Below, in pieces: positions 7,235 to 15,619 of a stretch of DNA of 64,000 nucleotides. The notes below the pieces were generated by a model that saw only the letters and a list, made by a program, of their open reading frames with translations, made no database searches and was not told the origin of the DNA. Every line of letters starts with the position of its first letter. Within the stretch, counting starts at the first letter, position 1. The translations under genes and the position numbers were made by a program. This DNA is from RBG-16-66-20 sp038040245 (GTDB lineage: Bacteria; Pseudomonadota; Gammaproteobacteria; Burkholderiales; SG8-39): assembly GCA_038040245.1 (NCBI GenBank), contig JBBPIU010000001.1, positions 1 to 64,000 on the forward strand, written 5' to 3'.

Positions 7235-7750
7235 GTGAGGCCCGGGTCGCAGCCCGAAGAACCGCCGCTGGTGGTCAACGGCTGGACGCTGTTCGCCCAC
7301 CCGCTGTTTCTCGACCAGCTTGAGAGGCTCGCCGCCCAGGTCGAGCGCCTGAAAGCGCGCGATCCGGCGGGTTACCGCGGCAAGAACGCGACCAAGCGGC
7401 TCGCGGCGATCGTCAAGCTCGCGCTAGAGGTGATCCCGCAGGACCCGGCGCGCGCCGAGTACCGGCAGGGCGATACGCTGGGCGCTGCGCGCAGGCACTG
7501 GTTCCGCGCGAAATTCTTCCAGCAGCACCGCCTGTTTTTCCGCTTCCACCAGACCTCGCGCATCATCGTCTATGCCTGGGTCAACGACGCGGACACCCGG
7601 CGCGCCTACGAAAGCGCCAACGACGCCTACCGCGTGTTCCGGCGCATGCTGGAGAGCGGACACCCGCCCGAGGACTGGAATGCGCTGCTCGCCGAGGCGA
7701 AAAAGGGGCTGCAACGCATGAAAAGTATCACCAGGCGCGGGCAGCCTTGA
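7235..7750 (+). CDS. yhaV: YhaV-family toxin (RelE-superfamily ribonuclease)
   Basis: A 171-residue toxin whose family members cleave mRNA and rRNA. The hallmark stretches are present: NGWTLFAHPLFLDQLERL at the N-terminus, then KRLAAIVKLA, HWFRAKFFQQHRLFFRF, IIVYAWVNDADTRRAYES and AYRVFRRMLESGHPPEDW. It is slightly longer than E. coli YhaV (154). A GTG start at 7235 gives the full family N-terminus. It is paired with prlF immediately upstream, the canonical antitoxin-first order. Confidence 0.87.
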   Translation: MRPGSQPEEPPLVVNGWTLFAHPLFLDQLERLAAQVERLKARDPAGYRGKNATKRLAAIVKLALEVIPQDPARAEYRQGDTLGAARRHWFRAKFFQQHRLFFRFHQTSRIIVYAWVNDADTRRAYESANDAYRVFRRMLESGHPPEDWNALLAEAKKGLQRMKSITRRGQP

Positions 7751-7831
7751 GCCGGACGCGCGCCTGCCAGCCGCTCCACAACACGACCATTCATTTTTTA
7801 ACTCGTTGCATAGCTCCCCCGAAATGCAGCA

Positions 7832-8215
7832 TTACGGTGCGAGAGTCTCGAGATGTTGCGGGTTTCCGGCAGGCTGGATGATTCCCCCCGCAGGAATGGT
7901 CAGCGGTGCGCGCTCATCGGCCGCGCGCTGACGCTCTATCGGCCGCAGTTCCTGCGGCGTGTCGGGTTTTACGTCGATCAGTTGCCTTGCGCTGACGTTG
8001 TCCAGCCGCTGGCGCTCGCCGGATTGGCGCGCATCGAGTTCCTGCATGCGCCTCAGATCGCCCGGCGGCACCTGGAGGCGCTCTTGAGACTGCCGCAGTT
8101 GCAGCAGGAAAGCATCGGATTGCTGCTGGCGCTGGATGAGTTGGCGCTGGAGGTCCTGCTCCTGGGCGAAGGCGGGAAGCGCAATGCCGGTGAGCAGGAG
8201 GGCGAGGAATCGCAT
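7832..8215 (-). CDS. Small secreted Gln/Arg-rich coiled-coil protein
   Basis: The product has 127 residues: a signal peptide (MRFLALLLTGIALPAFA), a long charged helix rich in Gln, Arg, Leu and Glu (about residues 19-75) likely to form a coiled coil, and a Pro-rich tail. No known family was recognised. The ATG at 8215 is preferred to the upstream in-frame start at 8245 because it begins the signal peptide and overlaps the tgpA stop by one base (TGATG), implying translational coupling. As last gene of the moxR-DUF58-tgpA operon it may work in the periplasm with the transglutaminase domain; this is inference. Confidence 0.65.
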   Translation of the reverse strand: MRFLALLLTGIALPAFAQEQDLQRQLIQRQQQSDAFLLQLRQSQERLQVPPGDLRRMQELDARQSGERQRLDNVSARQLIDVKPDTPQELRPIERQRAADERAPLTIPAGGIIQPAGNPQHLETLAP

Positions 8216-10167
8216 CACTGCGTTCGAGGGCTGAGGGCGCGGCACAGTTCCCGCAGTTGGTTGCGCTCGGTGGCGTCGAGACCTTCCGGATCGAAGCGGT
8301 AGCGCTGGTGCAACTGGAGCGCTGCCCTGATTTTATTTAATTCTTGAAGAGAAAAATCAGTAGCAATTCTCTTTACCCACGCCGCCTGCGTTTCGCCGGA
8401 GGCGCGGGCGGCCAGGGTTTTCTCCACCGCATAGAACTCCGAGTCTTCGCCGGGATAGGGCAGGCGCGCGACGCCGGGCGCGGCTACGCCCCTACGCGTG
8501 ATGCGCCTGCCGCCGAACATGCGCCAGCCGAGAATCAGGGCGAGGACGACGAGCACGCCGTACCAGGCGTCGCCCGTCTTGAACTCGTCGCGCATGGTCC
8601 AGCGGAACCCCGCCCAGCGCGCGAGGTCGGCGAGCCCTTGCCAGAAGGGCGCCTCGCGCGCCTCTTCAGCGAACCAGTCCGGCGGCGTCGAATCGAGGTC
8701 GATCCAGCGGCCGCCGACCCAGGCGCGCGTCCAGGCATGGCTGTGGCGGCTGCGCACCACGTAGGCATCCTCCAGAGCGCTGCGCTCCATCACCGCGTAA
8801 CCGGTGGCGTAGCGCGCCGGGATGCCGGCGGCGCGCAGCAGCAGCGCCGCGGCGGCGGCGAAATACTCGCAGTGGCCGGAGCGCGTGCGCGTCATGAAAT
8901 CGCCGAGCGCGGTCTCGCCCTTCGGCACCGGGCGTTCGCGGTAGAGCGAGTAGGCGAAGCCGCCGAGATGGCGCTCGATGCGCCGCGCGGCTTCCTCGGC
9001 GGATACGTCGCGCAACCCCAGGTCGGCGGCGACACGCTCGAACACGGCGCGTTCGGCGGACGGAACAATCGAGTCCGCGGCGGCGGGCGGTGCATAGGTC
9101 TGGATTCCGGCGGCGCCCTCCGCCTGGTACTGGAGCCAGTCGGCGCCGGCGTCCACGTGCACCGCGCCGAGTGAATTGCGGCGCATGGAGACCGCGCTAA
9201 GCCCGGTAATGCGCGTCGTTGCCGCGGGCAGCGGCAGCAGCGCCTTGCCGTTCTCGATGCGGGCCGCGAAGCGCACGCCCCACGCGATCGGCTGCGTGGC
9301 CCCCACGAGCGTCCAGGTGGTGTTGTCCGCCTCCGATTCGAGCGTCTGCATCGCGCTCTCGCGGGCCAACCAGTTGGTGCCGGAATAGGTGTTGTAGCTC
9401 GCGCGGTGCAGCAGTCTCACGCGCGCGGCGTCGCCCTCGGCGGCGTAAACGCGCAGCAGGATGGCGTCGTACTGTTTCAACCGGCCGATCGAGCCTATTT
9501 CGGTGACGCTGCGGTAGGGATCGGTGTCCAGGCCGCTCAGATTGAAGTCCACCACCCACGATTCGACCTGCGCCTGCAGCTGTACGAGTCCCACTTGCCC
9601 GGCGTAACCGGCACCCGCGGCTGCGGCGAGCATCAGCACCCAGGCGGCGAGACTCGAATGCAAGGGCCTGATCACATACAGAGCCCAGGCCGTCGCCATC
9701 ACGACACCCGCGTAATACGCCGGGCCGCGCGCGTTTGCCACGCCCGCGGCGATGACCGCCAGCGCGACGTACACCGCGCTCACGTCCATCGCAGGATCCT
9801 CGATCTCCGGGTGCTGGCGCCGGAGTTTGCGCATGTAGCGGAACAGGGCCGAGAGCGGGATGCGGCCGTTCTCCGACAGCAGCTGCGCGAGCATGACCGG
9901 CGCCAGCGCCGCGGGCGCCCAGGTGAACGCTTCCAGGATGCCGCGGGAGATGCCGCGGTTGGCGGCAAGCAGCACGGTGAGCGTGACGAAACCCACGGTG
10001 GAGAGGTCGGCGATGCGCGAGTGCTCCACGGTGCCGAGCTCGAGCCGCAGCTTCAGGTAGCGCGGTGCCTCCAGCGCGATGCCGAGCGCGATGCCCGCCA
10101 CGAGATGGCCGGATTGCCAGCCCCAGAAGGCAAGCGCGGCGCCGATGAGAAAAGGAGGCGCGATCAT
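8215..10167 (-). CDS. tgpA: TgpA-type membrane protein with periplasmic transglutaminase domain
   Basis: A 650-residue protein. The N-terminal third is a bundle of membrane helices (DUF3488), the centre is a periplasmic transglutaminase-like domain, one further helix lies near residues 536-548, and a cytoplasmic tail follows. The catalytic triad is Cys433 (SGHCEYFA), His477 (HSHAW) and Asp490 (RWIDLDSTPP). In Pseudomonas the homologue is essential and thought to act on the cell envelope. It overlaps the DUF58 gene by 4 bases and the small coiled-coil gene by one. Codons around 8328-8376 are strikingly AT-rich compared with the rest of the gene. Confidence 0.92.
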   Translation of the reverse strand: MIAPPFLIGAALAFWGWQSGHLVAGIALGIALEAPRYLKLRLELGTVEHSRIADLSTVGFVTLTVLLAANRGISRGILEAFTWAPAALAPVMLAQLLSENGRIPLSALFRYMRKLRRQHPEIEDPAMDVSAVYVALAVIAAGVANARGPAYYAGVVMATAWALYVIRPLHSSLAAWVLMLAAAAGAGYAGQVGLVQLQAQVESWVVDFNLSGLDTDPYRSVTEIGSIGRLKQYDAILLRVYAAEGDAARVRLLHRASYNTYSGTNWLARESAMQTLESEADNTTWTLVGATQPIAWGVRFAARIENGKALLPLPAATTRITGLSAVSMRRNSLGAVHVDAGADWLQYQAEGAAGIQTYAPPAAADSIVPSAERAVFERVAADLGLRDVSAEEAARRIERHLGGFAYSLYRERPVPKGETALGDFMTRTRSGHCEYFAAAAALLLRAAGIPARYATGYAVMERSALEDAYVVRSRHSHAWTRAWVGGRWIDLDSTPPDWFAEEAREAPFWQGLADLARWAGFRWTMRDEFKTGDAWYGVLVVLALILGWRMFGGRRITRRGVAAPGVARLPYPGEDSEFYAVEKTLAARASGETQAAWVKRIATDFSLQELNKIRAALQLHQRYRFDPEGLDATERNQLRELCRALSPRTQ

Positions 10168-11483
10168 CGCAATCCGGCCAGTCCCTGTTCTATTTTTCCC
10201 GGAATCAACTGGACGACCCCTGGCGGAGCATCGCCCTCGCCGCGAACCAGCAAGGCGCGCACGTCGAAGCCCTCGGCGCGCAGCGAGGCGACGAAGCGCG
10301 CGCGCTCGTCGTCCCAGCTGATGAAGATGGCAATCACGCTGGAGAGCGTGGCGCGGCGCCCGAGCACGCCTCGCGCGAGCGCCGCGAAGTCTCCGGGTGC
10401 GCTCGGACCCACGCCGGCGAGCACCTCGAGCATGTGTTCGACGAGCATCTGGCCGCGGCCCGCGGTATAGGCACGAACCTCACCTCCCACAAAAAGGAGG
10501 TCGAGCAGGCAATCGTGCGTGTCGATGGTGTAGACGAACGAGGCGGCAAGCGCGACCGCCTCCTCGAAGGCGGCATCCTCGCCGCCGCGGCTGCCGGTGT
10601 CGAGCACCAGCGCGTGGCGCTCGAAAAACTCGTCCTGGTACTCCTTGACCACCGGCTTGCCGGTGCGCGCAAAGCTCTTCCAATGGATCCGCTGCAGCGG
10701 GTCGCCCGGCCGGTAGTCGCGCAATGCAAGGAATTCCTCCGAGTCGCCCACCGAAGCCGCAAGCGACACGCCGCCGGGCTGGAACTTGCGCCGTCCCGGC
10801 AGCGCGATTTCGGGCAGCCGGTAGCGCTTGGGCAATGCGATCACCCGCCCTGCCAGCGGCACGCGCGCTAGGCCTTTCACCAGGCCCAGCGGATCGGGCC
10901 GGCCGAGGGTCAGGCCCGAGAACTCGATGCGCCCGCGCCGGCGCGGGGTGAAACCCAGCCGTAGCGTCAGGCGCTCACCGGGGGCGAGCGGCGGGAGGGC
11001 CGCGGGCTCGACGTTGCGCGGCACCCGCCGCTCGATCAGCCAGCGCCAGCGGAAGTAGCCGACGGTGCGGTCCCACCAGTTGCGGCGCTCCTCGCCGGGC
11101 TCGCGCGAGCGCTTCCATTCCTCGTACCCGGGACGCGGATCGCGAAAGCGCTCGAAGATGGTCGCCCCGGTGAGCGCGCGTGTCCCCCGGTTGGCGACGA
11201 CGATGCGGTAGATACAGCGCTCGCCCGCGGTGGCGTAGCGCGGCAGGTCACGGCTCGCTTCCAGCCGCGCGCGGAAGAAAAGGCTCGCGACGTAGGAGAT
11301 CGCAAGCAGCGCCGCCAGGAAGGTGAAGGCGCGGTAGGTGACGGTAAGGTTGGTGTCCAGCCCCGCGGCGGCAGCGGCGCCGCCTGCGCCCGCCACCAGC
11401 CAGCCGGCGAGCGTCAGCCGCTCGCGCAGCCAGTGGTCAAGCGCGCTCGCGAATCGCAGTGCGCGATAGATGGACCGCTTCAC
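10164..11483 (-). CDS. DUF58 domain protein of a MoxR system
   Basis: Two N-terminal membrane helices (about residues 20-65) are followed by a beta-rich segment and the DUF58 core (DYRPGDPLQRIHWKSFART), which leads into a von Willebrand A-like fold near VLDTGSRGGED; about 439 residues in all. DUF58 proteins form MoxR-dependent assemblies with TgpA-like partners. The open frame extends upstream to 11621, but that part overlaps moxR. The GTG at 11483, just after the moxR stop at 11500, gives the typical N-terminus (KRSIYRALRFASALDHWL). Confidence 0.88.
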   Translation of the reverse strand: MKRSIYRALRFASALDHWLRERLTLAGWLVAGAGGAAAAAGLDTNLTVTYRAFTFLAALLAISYVASLFFRARLEASRDLPRYATAGERCIYRIVVANRGTRALTGATIFERFRDPRPGYEEWKRSREPGEERRNWWDRTVGYFRWRWLIERRVPRNVEPAALPPLAPGERLTLRLGFTPRRRGRIEFSGLTLGRPDPLGLVKGLARVPLAGRVIALPKRYRLPEIALPGRRKFQPGGVSLAASVGDSEEFLALRDYRPGDPLQRIHWKSFARTGKPVVKEYQDEFFERHALVLDTGSRGGEDAAFEEAVALAASFVYTIDTHDCLLDLLFVGGEVRAYTAGRGQMLVEHMLEVLAGVGPSAPGDFAALARGVLGRRATLSSVIAIFISWDDERARFVASLRAEGFDVRALLVRGEGDAPPGVVQLIPGKIEQGLAGLR

Positions 11484-11499
11484 GTCGGCGCCATGCGCT

Positions 11500-12465
11500 T
11501 CACGCGGGCACCGGCACCTCGCGCAGGATCTCGGCGACCAGCGCCGCGGCGGTGGTGCCGGCGAATTTTGCCTGCGGATCCAGCACCATGCGATGCGCGA
11601 GCACCGGCACGGCGAGCTCAATCAGGTGCTCCGGCCTGACGTATTCCTCGCCGTCGAAGAGCGCCAGCGCCTTGGCGGCATTGGCGAGCGCGATCGAAGC
11701 GCGCGGGCCGCAGCCCAGCTGGACAGAGGGTAAAACGCGGGTCCGCCGCACAATCTCCACCACGTAGCGGCGCAGTTCGGCGGCGAGGCGCACATGCCGC
11801 ACGCGTTCCTTCAGCGCCAGCACTTCCTCGCGCGTCGCGATCGCGCGCAACGCGGCCAGGGGATGCCCCAGGTCCTGCGCCGCCAGCACTTCGGCTTCCA
11901 CTTCGGCCTCGACGTAGCCGAGCGCGATGCAGATCGCGAAACGGTCCATCTGCGCCTCGGGCAGGGGATAGGTGCCGCGGAATTCGACCGGGTTCTGCGT
12001 CGCGACGACGAAGAACAGCTGGTCCATGACGTGGGTGCGGCCTTCGACCGAAACCTGGCTCTCGGCCATCACTTCCAGCAGCGCCGACTGGGTGCGGGGC
12101 GAGGCGCGGTTGATCTCGTCGGCCAGCAGGATCGAAGTGAACACCGGGCCCTCCCGGAACTCAAACGTCTGCTCTTTCTGGTTGAAGACCGAGACCCCGA
12201 GGATGTCCGAGGGCAGCAGGTCGGGCGTGAACTGGACGCGCGTGAAGCGAGCGCCGATGGACGCGGCGAGACTCTTGGCAAGCGTGGTCTTGCCGGTGCC
12301 GGGGTAGTCCTCGATCAGCACGTGGCCGCCGGAGGCGAAGGCGGCAAGGAGCTTGCGCACGCCGTCCCGGCTGCCGCGCATCACCTTCTCGATATTGCCG
12401 GCGATGCGGCCAAAGAGCGCGCTCGCCTCGCTTGCCGGTAGCAGCGGCCTGGCGGCGGCATTCAT
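11500..12465 (-). CDS. MoxR-family AAA+ ATPase
   Basis: A 321-residue AAA+ chaperone-like ATPase. Walker A is EDYPGTGKT (52-60), Walker B is LLADEIN (113-119), and the sensor 1 region is VVATQNPVE. MoxR proteins fold or activate metal- or complex-dependent partners and nearly always sit next to a DUF58 gene, as here. It starts 7 bases after cofD and is followed after 16 bases by the DUF58 gene, so it belongs to the same transcript as fadH and cofD by spacing. Confidence 0.93.
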   Translation of the reverse strand: MNAAARPLLPASEASALFGRIAGNIEKVMRGSRDGVRKLLAAFASGGHVLIEDYPGTGKTTLAKSLAASIGARFTRVQFTPDLLPSDILGVSVFNQKEQTFEFREGPVFTSILLADEINRASPRTQSALLEVMAESQVSVEGRTHVMDQLFFVVATQNPVEFRGTYPLPEAQMDRFAICIALGYVEAEVEAEVLAAQDLGHPLAALRAIATREEVLALKERVRHVRLAAELRRYVVEIVRRTRVLPSVQLGCGPRASIALANAAKALALFDGEEYVRPEHLIELAVPVLAHRMVLDPQAKFAGTTAAALVAEILREVPVPA

Positions 12466-12472
12466 TGCGGTC

Positions 12473-13435
12473 TCAGGCTTCCTGCAGGCGCCGTTCGCGG
12501 ATCGTCTGCGCGAAAGCGAGCACCGCGCGCGCGAGCGCCGTACGGTCCTCCAGCGTGCGCATCACGGTGTTCACGACCAGGACTTCGATGCCGCTCGCGC
12601 GCACGTCCTCGGCGCTCGCCGCGTCCTCGGTGTCGATGACGAAACCGTCGATCAGCTTGAGGTACTCGAGCGCCACCCGCCGGGCCGAGGCCTCGTGGCG
12701 CAGTTCGCTCATGATTTTCCCGGCCGAGCCCTTGAGCGCCTTGCCGCCGACGATCGGCGTCACCGCGATCACCGGCGCGCGGCGCTTGCGCATGAGCTCC
12801 CGCATGCCGGGCACTTCCAGGATCGGGCGGATGGTGTGGTAGGGATTGGCGGGGCAGATGATGACCGCCTCCAGGTCTGCCGAGTCGAGCGCGTCGGATA
12901 TTTCCGGCGTCAGCATGGCTGCATCCGCGCCCGCGTAGTTGAAGCCGCGCACCACCGGCTCGCAGCCGAGCGTGGCGAAGTATTCCTGGAACGACACCTC
13001 GCCGTCGTCGGTGAGCACGTACGTGCGTATCGGGTCGTCGCTCATCGGCAGCACGCGCGCGCTGATGCCGAGCTGCTTGCAGAAATCGAGGGTAATTGCG
13101 GTCAGGCGCCGGTCCTCGGCGAGCCAGGCGGTGCGCAGCAGCGGCGCGGCAAGCGAGCGGTCGCCGAGCGAGAGCCGGTCCGGGCCGCCGAACTGCTTCA
13201 GCGTGGCGTAGAGCGCATGGCTTTCGCCGGCCGGCTCCCAGGGCGCTGAAGGGCTCGCGATGCCGGCGAGCACGTAGAGCACGGTGTCGATGTCCGGCGA
13301 GAAATGCAGCGTCAGGTGCTCGTAGTCGTCGCCGGTGTTGACGATCGCGGCGAGGTCCTTGCCGCGCAGGCGGTAAAGCCCGTCCACCAGCTTCGCCCCG
13401 CCCACCTGCCCCGTCAATGCGACGACCGTCCCCAT
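12473..13435 (-). CDS. cofD: 2-phospho-L-lactate transferase CofD / FbiA (F420-type cofactor synthesis)
   Basis: A 320-residue transferase that joins a guanylyl-activated three-carbon acid to the deazaflavin Fo, giving F420-0 (in some proteobacteria the acid is 3-phosphoglycerate). Family marks are the N-terminal loop LTGQVGGAKLVDGL (a Gln replaces the usual second Gly of the GG-x-GG motif), NTGDDYEHLTLHFSPDIDT and CPANPYHTIRPIL. It lies between fadH (21 bases upstream) and moxR (7 bases downstream). No cofC, cofE, cofG or cofH is in the window, so whether a full F420 pathway exists is unknown. The family call is firm; the substrate is not. Confidence 0.85.
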   Translation of the reverse strand: MGTVVALTGQVGGAKLVDGLYRLRGKDLAAIVNTGDDYEHLTLHFSPDIDTVLYVLAGIASPSAPWEPAGESHALYATLKQFGGPDRLSLGDRSLAAPLLRTAWLAEDRRLTAITLDFCKQLGISARVLPMSDDPIRTYVLTDDGEVSFQEYFATLGCEPVVRGFNYAGADAAMLTPEISDALDSADLEAVIICPANPYHTIRPILEVPGMRELMRKRRAPVIAVTPIVGGKALKGSAGKIMSELRHEASARRVALEYLKLIDGFVIDTEDAASAEDVRASGIEVLVVNTVMRTLEDRTALARAVLAFAQTIRERRLQEA

Positions 13436-13456
13436 GCCGCTAGTGTACGGTAGGAA

Positions 13457-15454
13457 TCAGAGCCTCGCCGCCAGTTCGGCGCCTTCGAGCATGGCGCGCT
13501 TGGCGTCCAGCTCGCCGGCTTGCTTCGCGCCGCCGATCAGATGGCTTGCCTTGAGTTCTCTTTTTGGTTCCTGCCCCGCGCAAAGCACGACCGTATCCGC
13601 GGGCAGCACGCTCTCCTTGCCGTCCACTACGATGTGCACGCCCGCATCGTCGATGCGCCTGTATTCGACGCCTTTGAGCATCTTGACGCCGTTGTGCGCG
13701 AGTTCCGCGCGATGCACCCAGCCGGTGGTGCGGCCGAGCGTGCTGCCGAAGGGCGTGGTGGAGCGTTTGAGCATGATTATCTGGAATGTGCCGTGAGGTT
13801 TTTCCATTCCGCCGGAAGCGAGGCCCCCGGGAACGGCAGGTTCCTGGGTAATGCCCCAATGCCAGTTGAATGCAGCGGACTCCAGCGCAGAGCGGCTCGA
13901 GCGCTCGAGCAGATAGAGGGCGACATCGAAGCCGATCCCGCCGGCGCCGATGATGACCACGTTGTTTCCCGCCTGCACGCGGCCGGAAAGCAGGTCCACG
14001 TAGCCGACCACGCTCTGGTGGTCGATGCCGGGAATCGCGGGCCTGCGCGGCTCGACGCCGGAGGCGAGCACAACCTCGTCGAAGCGCTCCAGCTCCGTTT
14101 CGCAAGCAGGGTGGTTGAGCAGCACCGTCACGCCGGCGCGCCGCAGCCGTTCGCCGTAGTAGGCCACCGATTCGCCGAACTCCTGCTTGCCGGGGATGCG
14201 CTTGGCGAGGTTGAACTGGCCGCCGAGCTCGGCGGCCTTCTCAAACAGCACCACCTCGTGGCCGCGTTCGGCGGCAACCGCGGCGCAGGACAGACCTGCG
14301 GGACCGCCACCGACGATTGCTATGCTTTTTCTATTTAAAGTCTTTTTGAATAAAAGCTTGGTTTCGCGACCCGCCCGAGGATTCACCACACAGCTCGCCG
14401 GCTGGCCGATGAAGTAGTGGTCCAGGCAGGCCTGGTTGCAGGCGATGCAGATGTTGATGCCGGCGCGGTCGCCGGCCTTCGCCTTGTTCGCGAACTCCGC
14501 GTCCGACAGCATCGCGCGGGCGAGGGAGACCATGTCGGCGTCGCCGCGCGCGAGAAGCTCTTCGGCGATCTCGGGTGCATTGATGCGGTTGGAGGCGACC
14601 ACCGGAATTTTCACTGCTTGCCTGATCCGCCGCGCCGCCCAGGAGAAGCCGGCGCGTGGCACCGCCTGTGCGATGGTCGGGATGCGCGCCTCGTGCCAGC
14701 CGATGCCGGTGTTGAGTATCGTCGCGCCTGCCGTCTCGATTGCTTTCGCGAGTTGGACTGTTTCGGCGCCCGTCAGGCCGCCCTCGACCAGATCGAGCGC
14801 CGAAATGCGGTAGACGATGATGAACTGCGGGCCGGTGGCGGCGCGCGTCTGGCGCACGATTTCGCAGGCGAAGCGCATGCGGTTCTCGAGCGGGCCGCCC
14901 CAGTCGTCCTGGCGCTGGTTGGTGCGCAGCGCGAGAAACTGGGTGATGAGGTAGCCCTCGGAGGCCATCACCTCGACGCCGTCGTAGCCCGCGCTCTGGG
15001 CGAGCACCGCAGCGCGCACGAAGTCGGCGATGGTTAGCTCGATCTCGGTCGCGCTCAGTTCGCGCGGCGCGTTGGGATTGATCCCGGACTTGATCGGTGA
15101 AGGGGCGACAATGTTCGGGTGGAAGCCGTAGCGCCCGGAATGCAGCACCTGCAGGACGATGCGACCGCCAGCGTCGTGCACCGCCTTCGGGATCACGCTG
15201 TGGCGCTCGGCATCCTGCCGGGTGCTCATCTGCGCGCGGTGCGGGCTCAGCTCGCCGGCGTCGTTTGGCGAGAAACCGCCGGTGACGATCAGCGCCGCGC
15301 CGCCGCGCGCGCGCTCCGCATAGAACGCGGCCAGCCGCGCCATGCCGTCAGGCCGCGCCTCCAGTCCCATGTGCATCGAGCCCATGAGAATGCGGTTCGG
15401 CAAGGTGACGCCCGGCAGCTTGAGCGGGCGGAAAAGATGCGGGTAGGTGGCCAT
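13457..15454 (-). CDS. fadH: 2,4-dienoyl-CoA reductase (NADPH), FadH type
   Basis: A 665-residue three-cofactor enzyme of unsaturated fatty acid beta-oxidation. An old-yellow-enzyme TIM barrel binds FMN (about 1-330). A [4Fe-4S] motif has Cys336, Cys339, Cys343 and Cys355. The C-terminal half binds FAD and NADPH, with dinucleotide motifs IAIVGGGPAGLSC and NVVIIGAGGIGFD. E. coli FadH has 672 residues. The ATG at 15454 gives MATYPHLFRPLKL; the frame stays open to 16528, but there it lies antisense to alkA. No ribosome site is visible because a palindromic repeat lies 3 bases upstream. Other enoate reductases share this architecture, so the substrate is likely but not certain. Confidence 0.88.
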   Translation of the reverse strand: MATYPHLFRPLKLPGVTLPNRILMGSMHMGLEARPDGMARLAAFYAERARGGAALIVTGGFSPNDAGELSPHRAQMSTRQDAERHSVIPKAVHDAGGRIVLQVLHSGRYGFHPNIVAPSPIKSGINPNAPRELSATEIELTIADFVRAAVLAQSAGYDGVEVMASEGYLITQFLALRTNQRQDDWGGPLENRMRFACEIVRQTRAATGPQFIIVYRISALDLVEGGLTGAETVQLAKAIETAGATILNTGIGWHEARIPTIAQAVPRAGFSWAARRIRQAVKIPVVASNRINAPEIAEELLARGDADMVSLARAMLSDAEFANKAKAGDRAGINICIACNQACLDHYFIGQPASCVVNPRAGRETKLLFKKTLNRKSIAIVGGGPAGLSCAAVAAERGHEVVLFEKAAELGGQFNLAKRIPGKQEFGESVAYYGERLRRAGVTVLLNHPACETELERFDEVVLASGVEPRRPAIPGIDHQSVVGYVDLLSGRVQAGNNVVIIGAGGIGFDVALYLLERSSRSALESAAFNWHWGITQEPAVPGGLASGGMEKPHGTFQIIMLKRSTTPFGSTLGRTTGWVHRAELAHNGVKMLKGVEYRRIDDAGVHIVVDGKESVLPADTVVLCAGQEPKRELKASHLIGGAKQAGELDAKRAMLEGAELAARL

Positions 15455-15457
15455 AAA

Positions 15458-15503
15458 TGGGGTCAGAGCAACATTTCCGGTCAGAAATGCTGTTCTGACC
15501 CCA
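15458..15503. repeat. Palindromic repeat, GGGGTCAGA family, copy 1
   Basis: Two 20-base arms, TGGGGTCAGAGCAACATTTC and GAAATGCTGTTCTGACCCCA, face each other across a 6-base loop with two mismatches. The same sequence recurs as a perfect palindrome at 38828-38888. It ends 3 bases before the fadH start codon and forms that gene's leader. Confidence 0.85.
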
Positions 15504-15529
15504 ATTTTATCGCCGCTTGCTGTCGGCCG

Positions 15530-15588
15530 CGCTAGCCATTTCCGGACCTGCAACCGGGCGGGGCTGCGATGTCCGAAAACGGCTAGCG
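15530..15588. repeat. Inverted repeat with CGCTAGCC arms
   Basis: CGCTAGCCATTTCCGGA (15530-15546) and TCCGAAAACGGCTAGCG (15572-15588) pair at 15 of 17 positions around a GC-rich 25-base loop. Only one copy is in the window. It occupies the region where the alkA promoter would be expected, so it could be regulatory, but its form suggests a dispersed repeat. Confidence 0.6.
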
Positions 15589-15619
15589 TGAGCTGGTCGG
15601 CGCCTCCATACTCCCGTCC

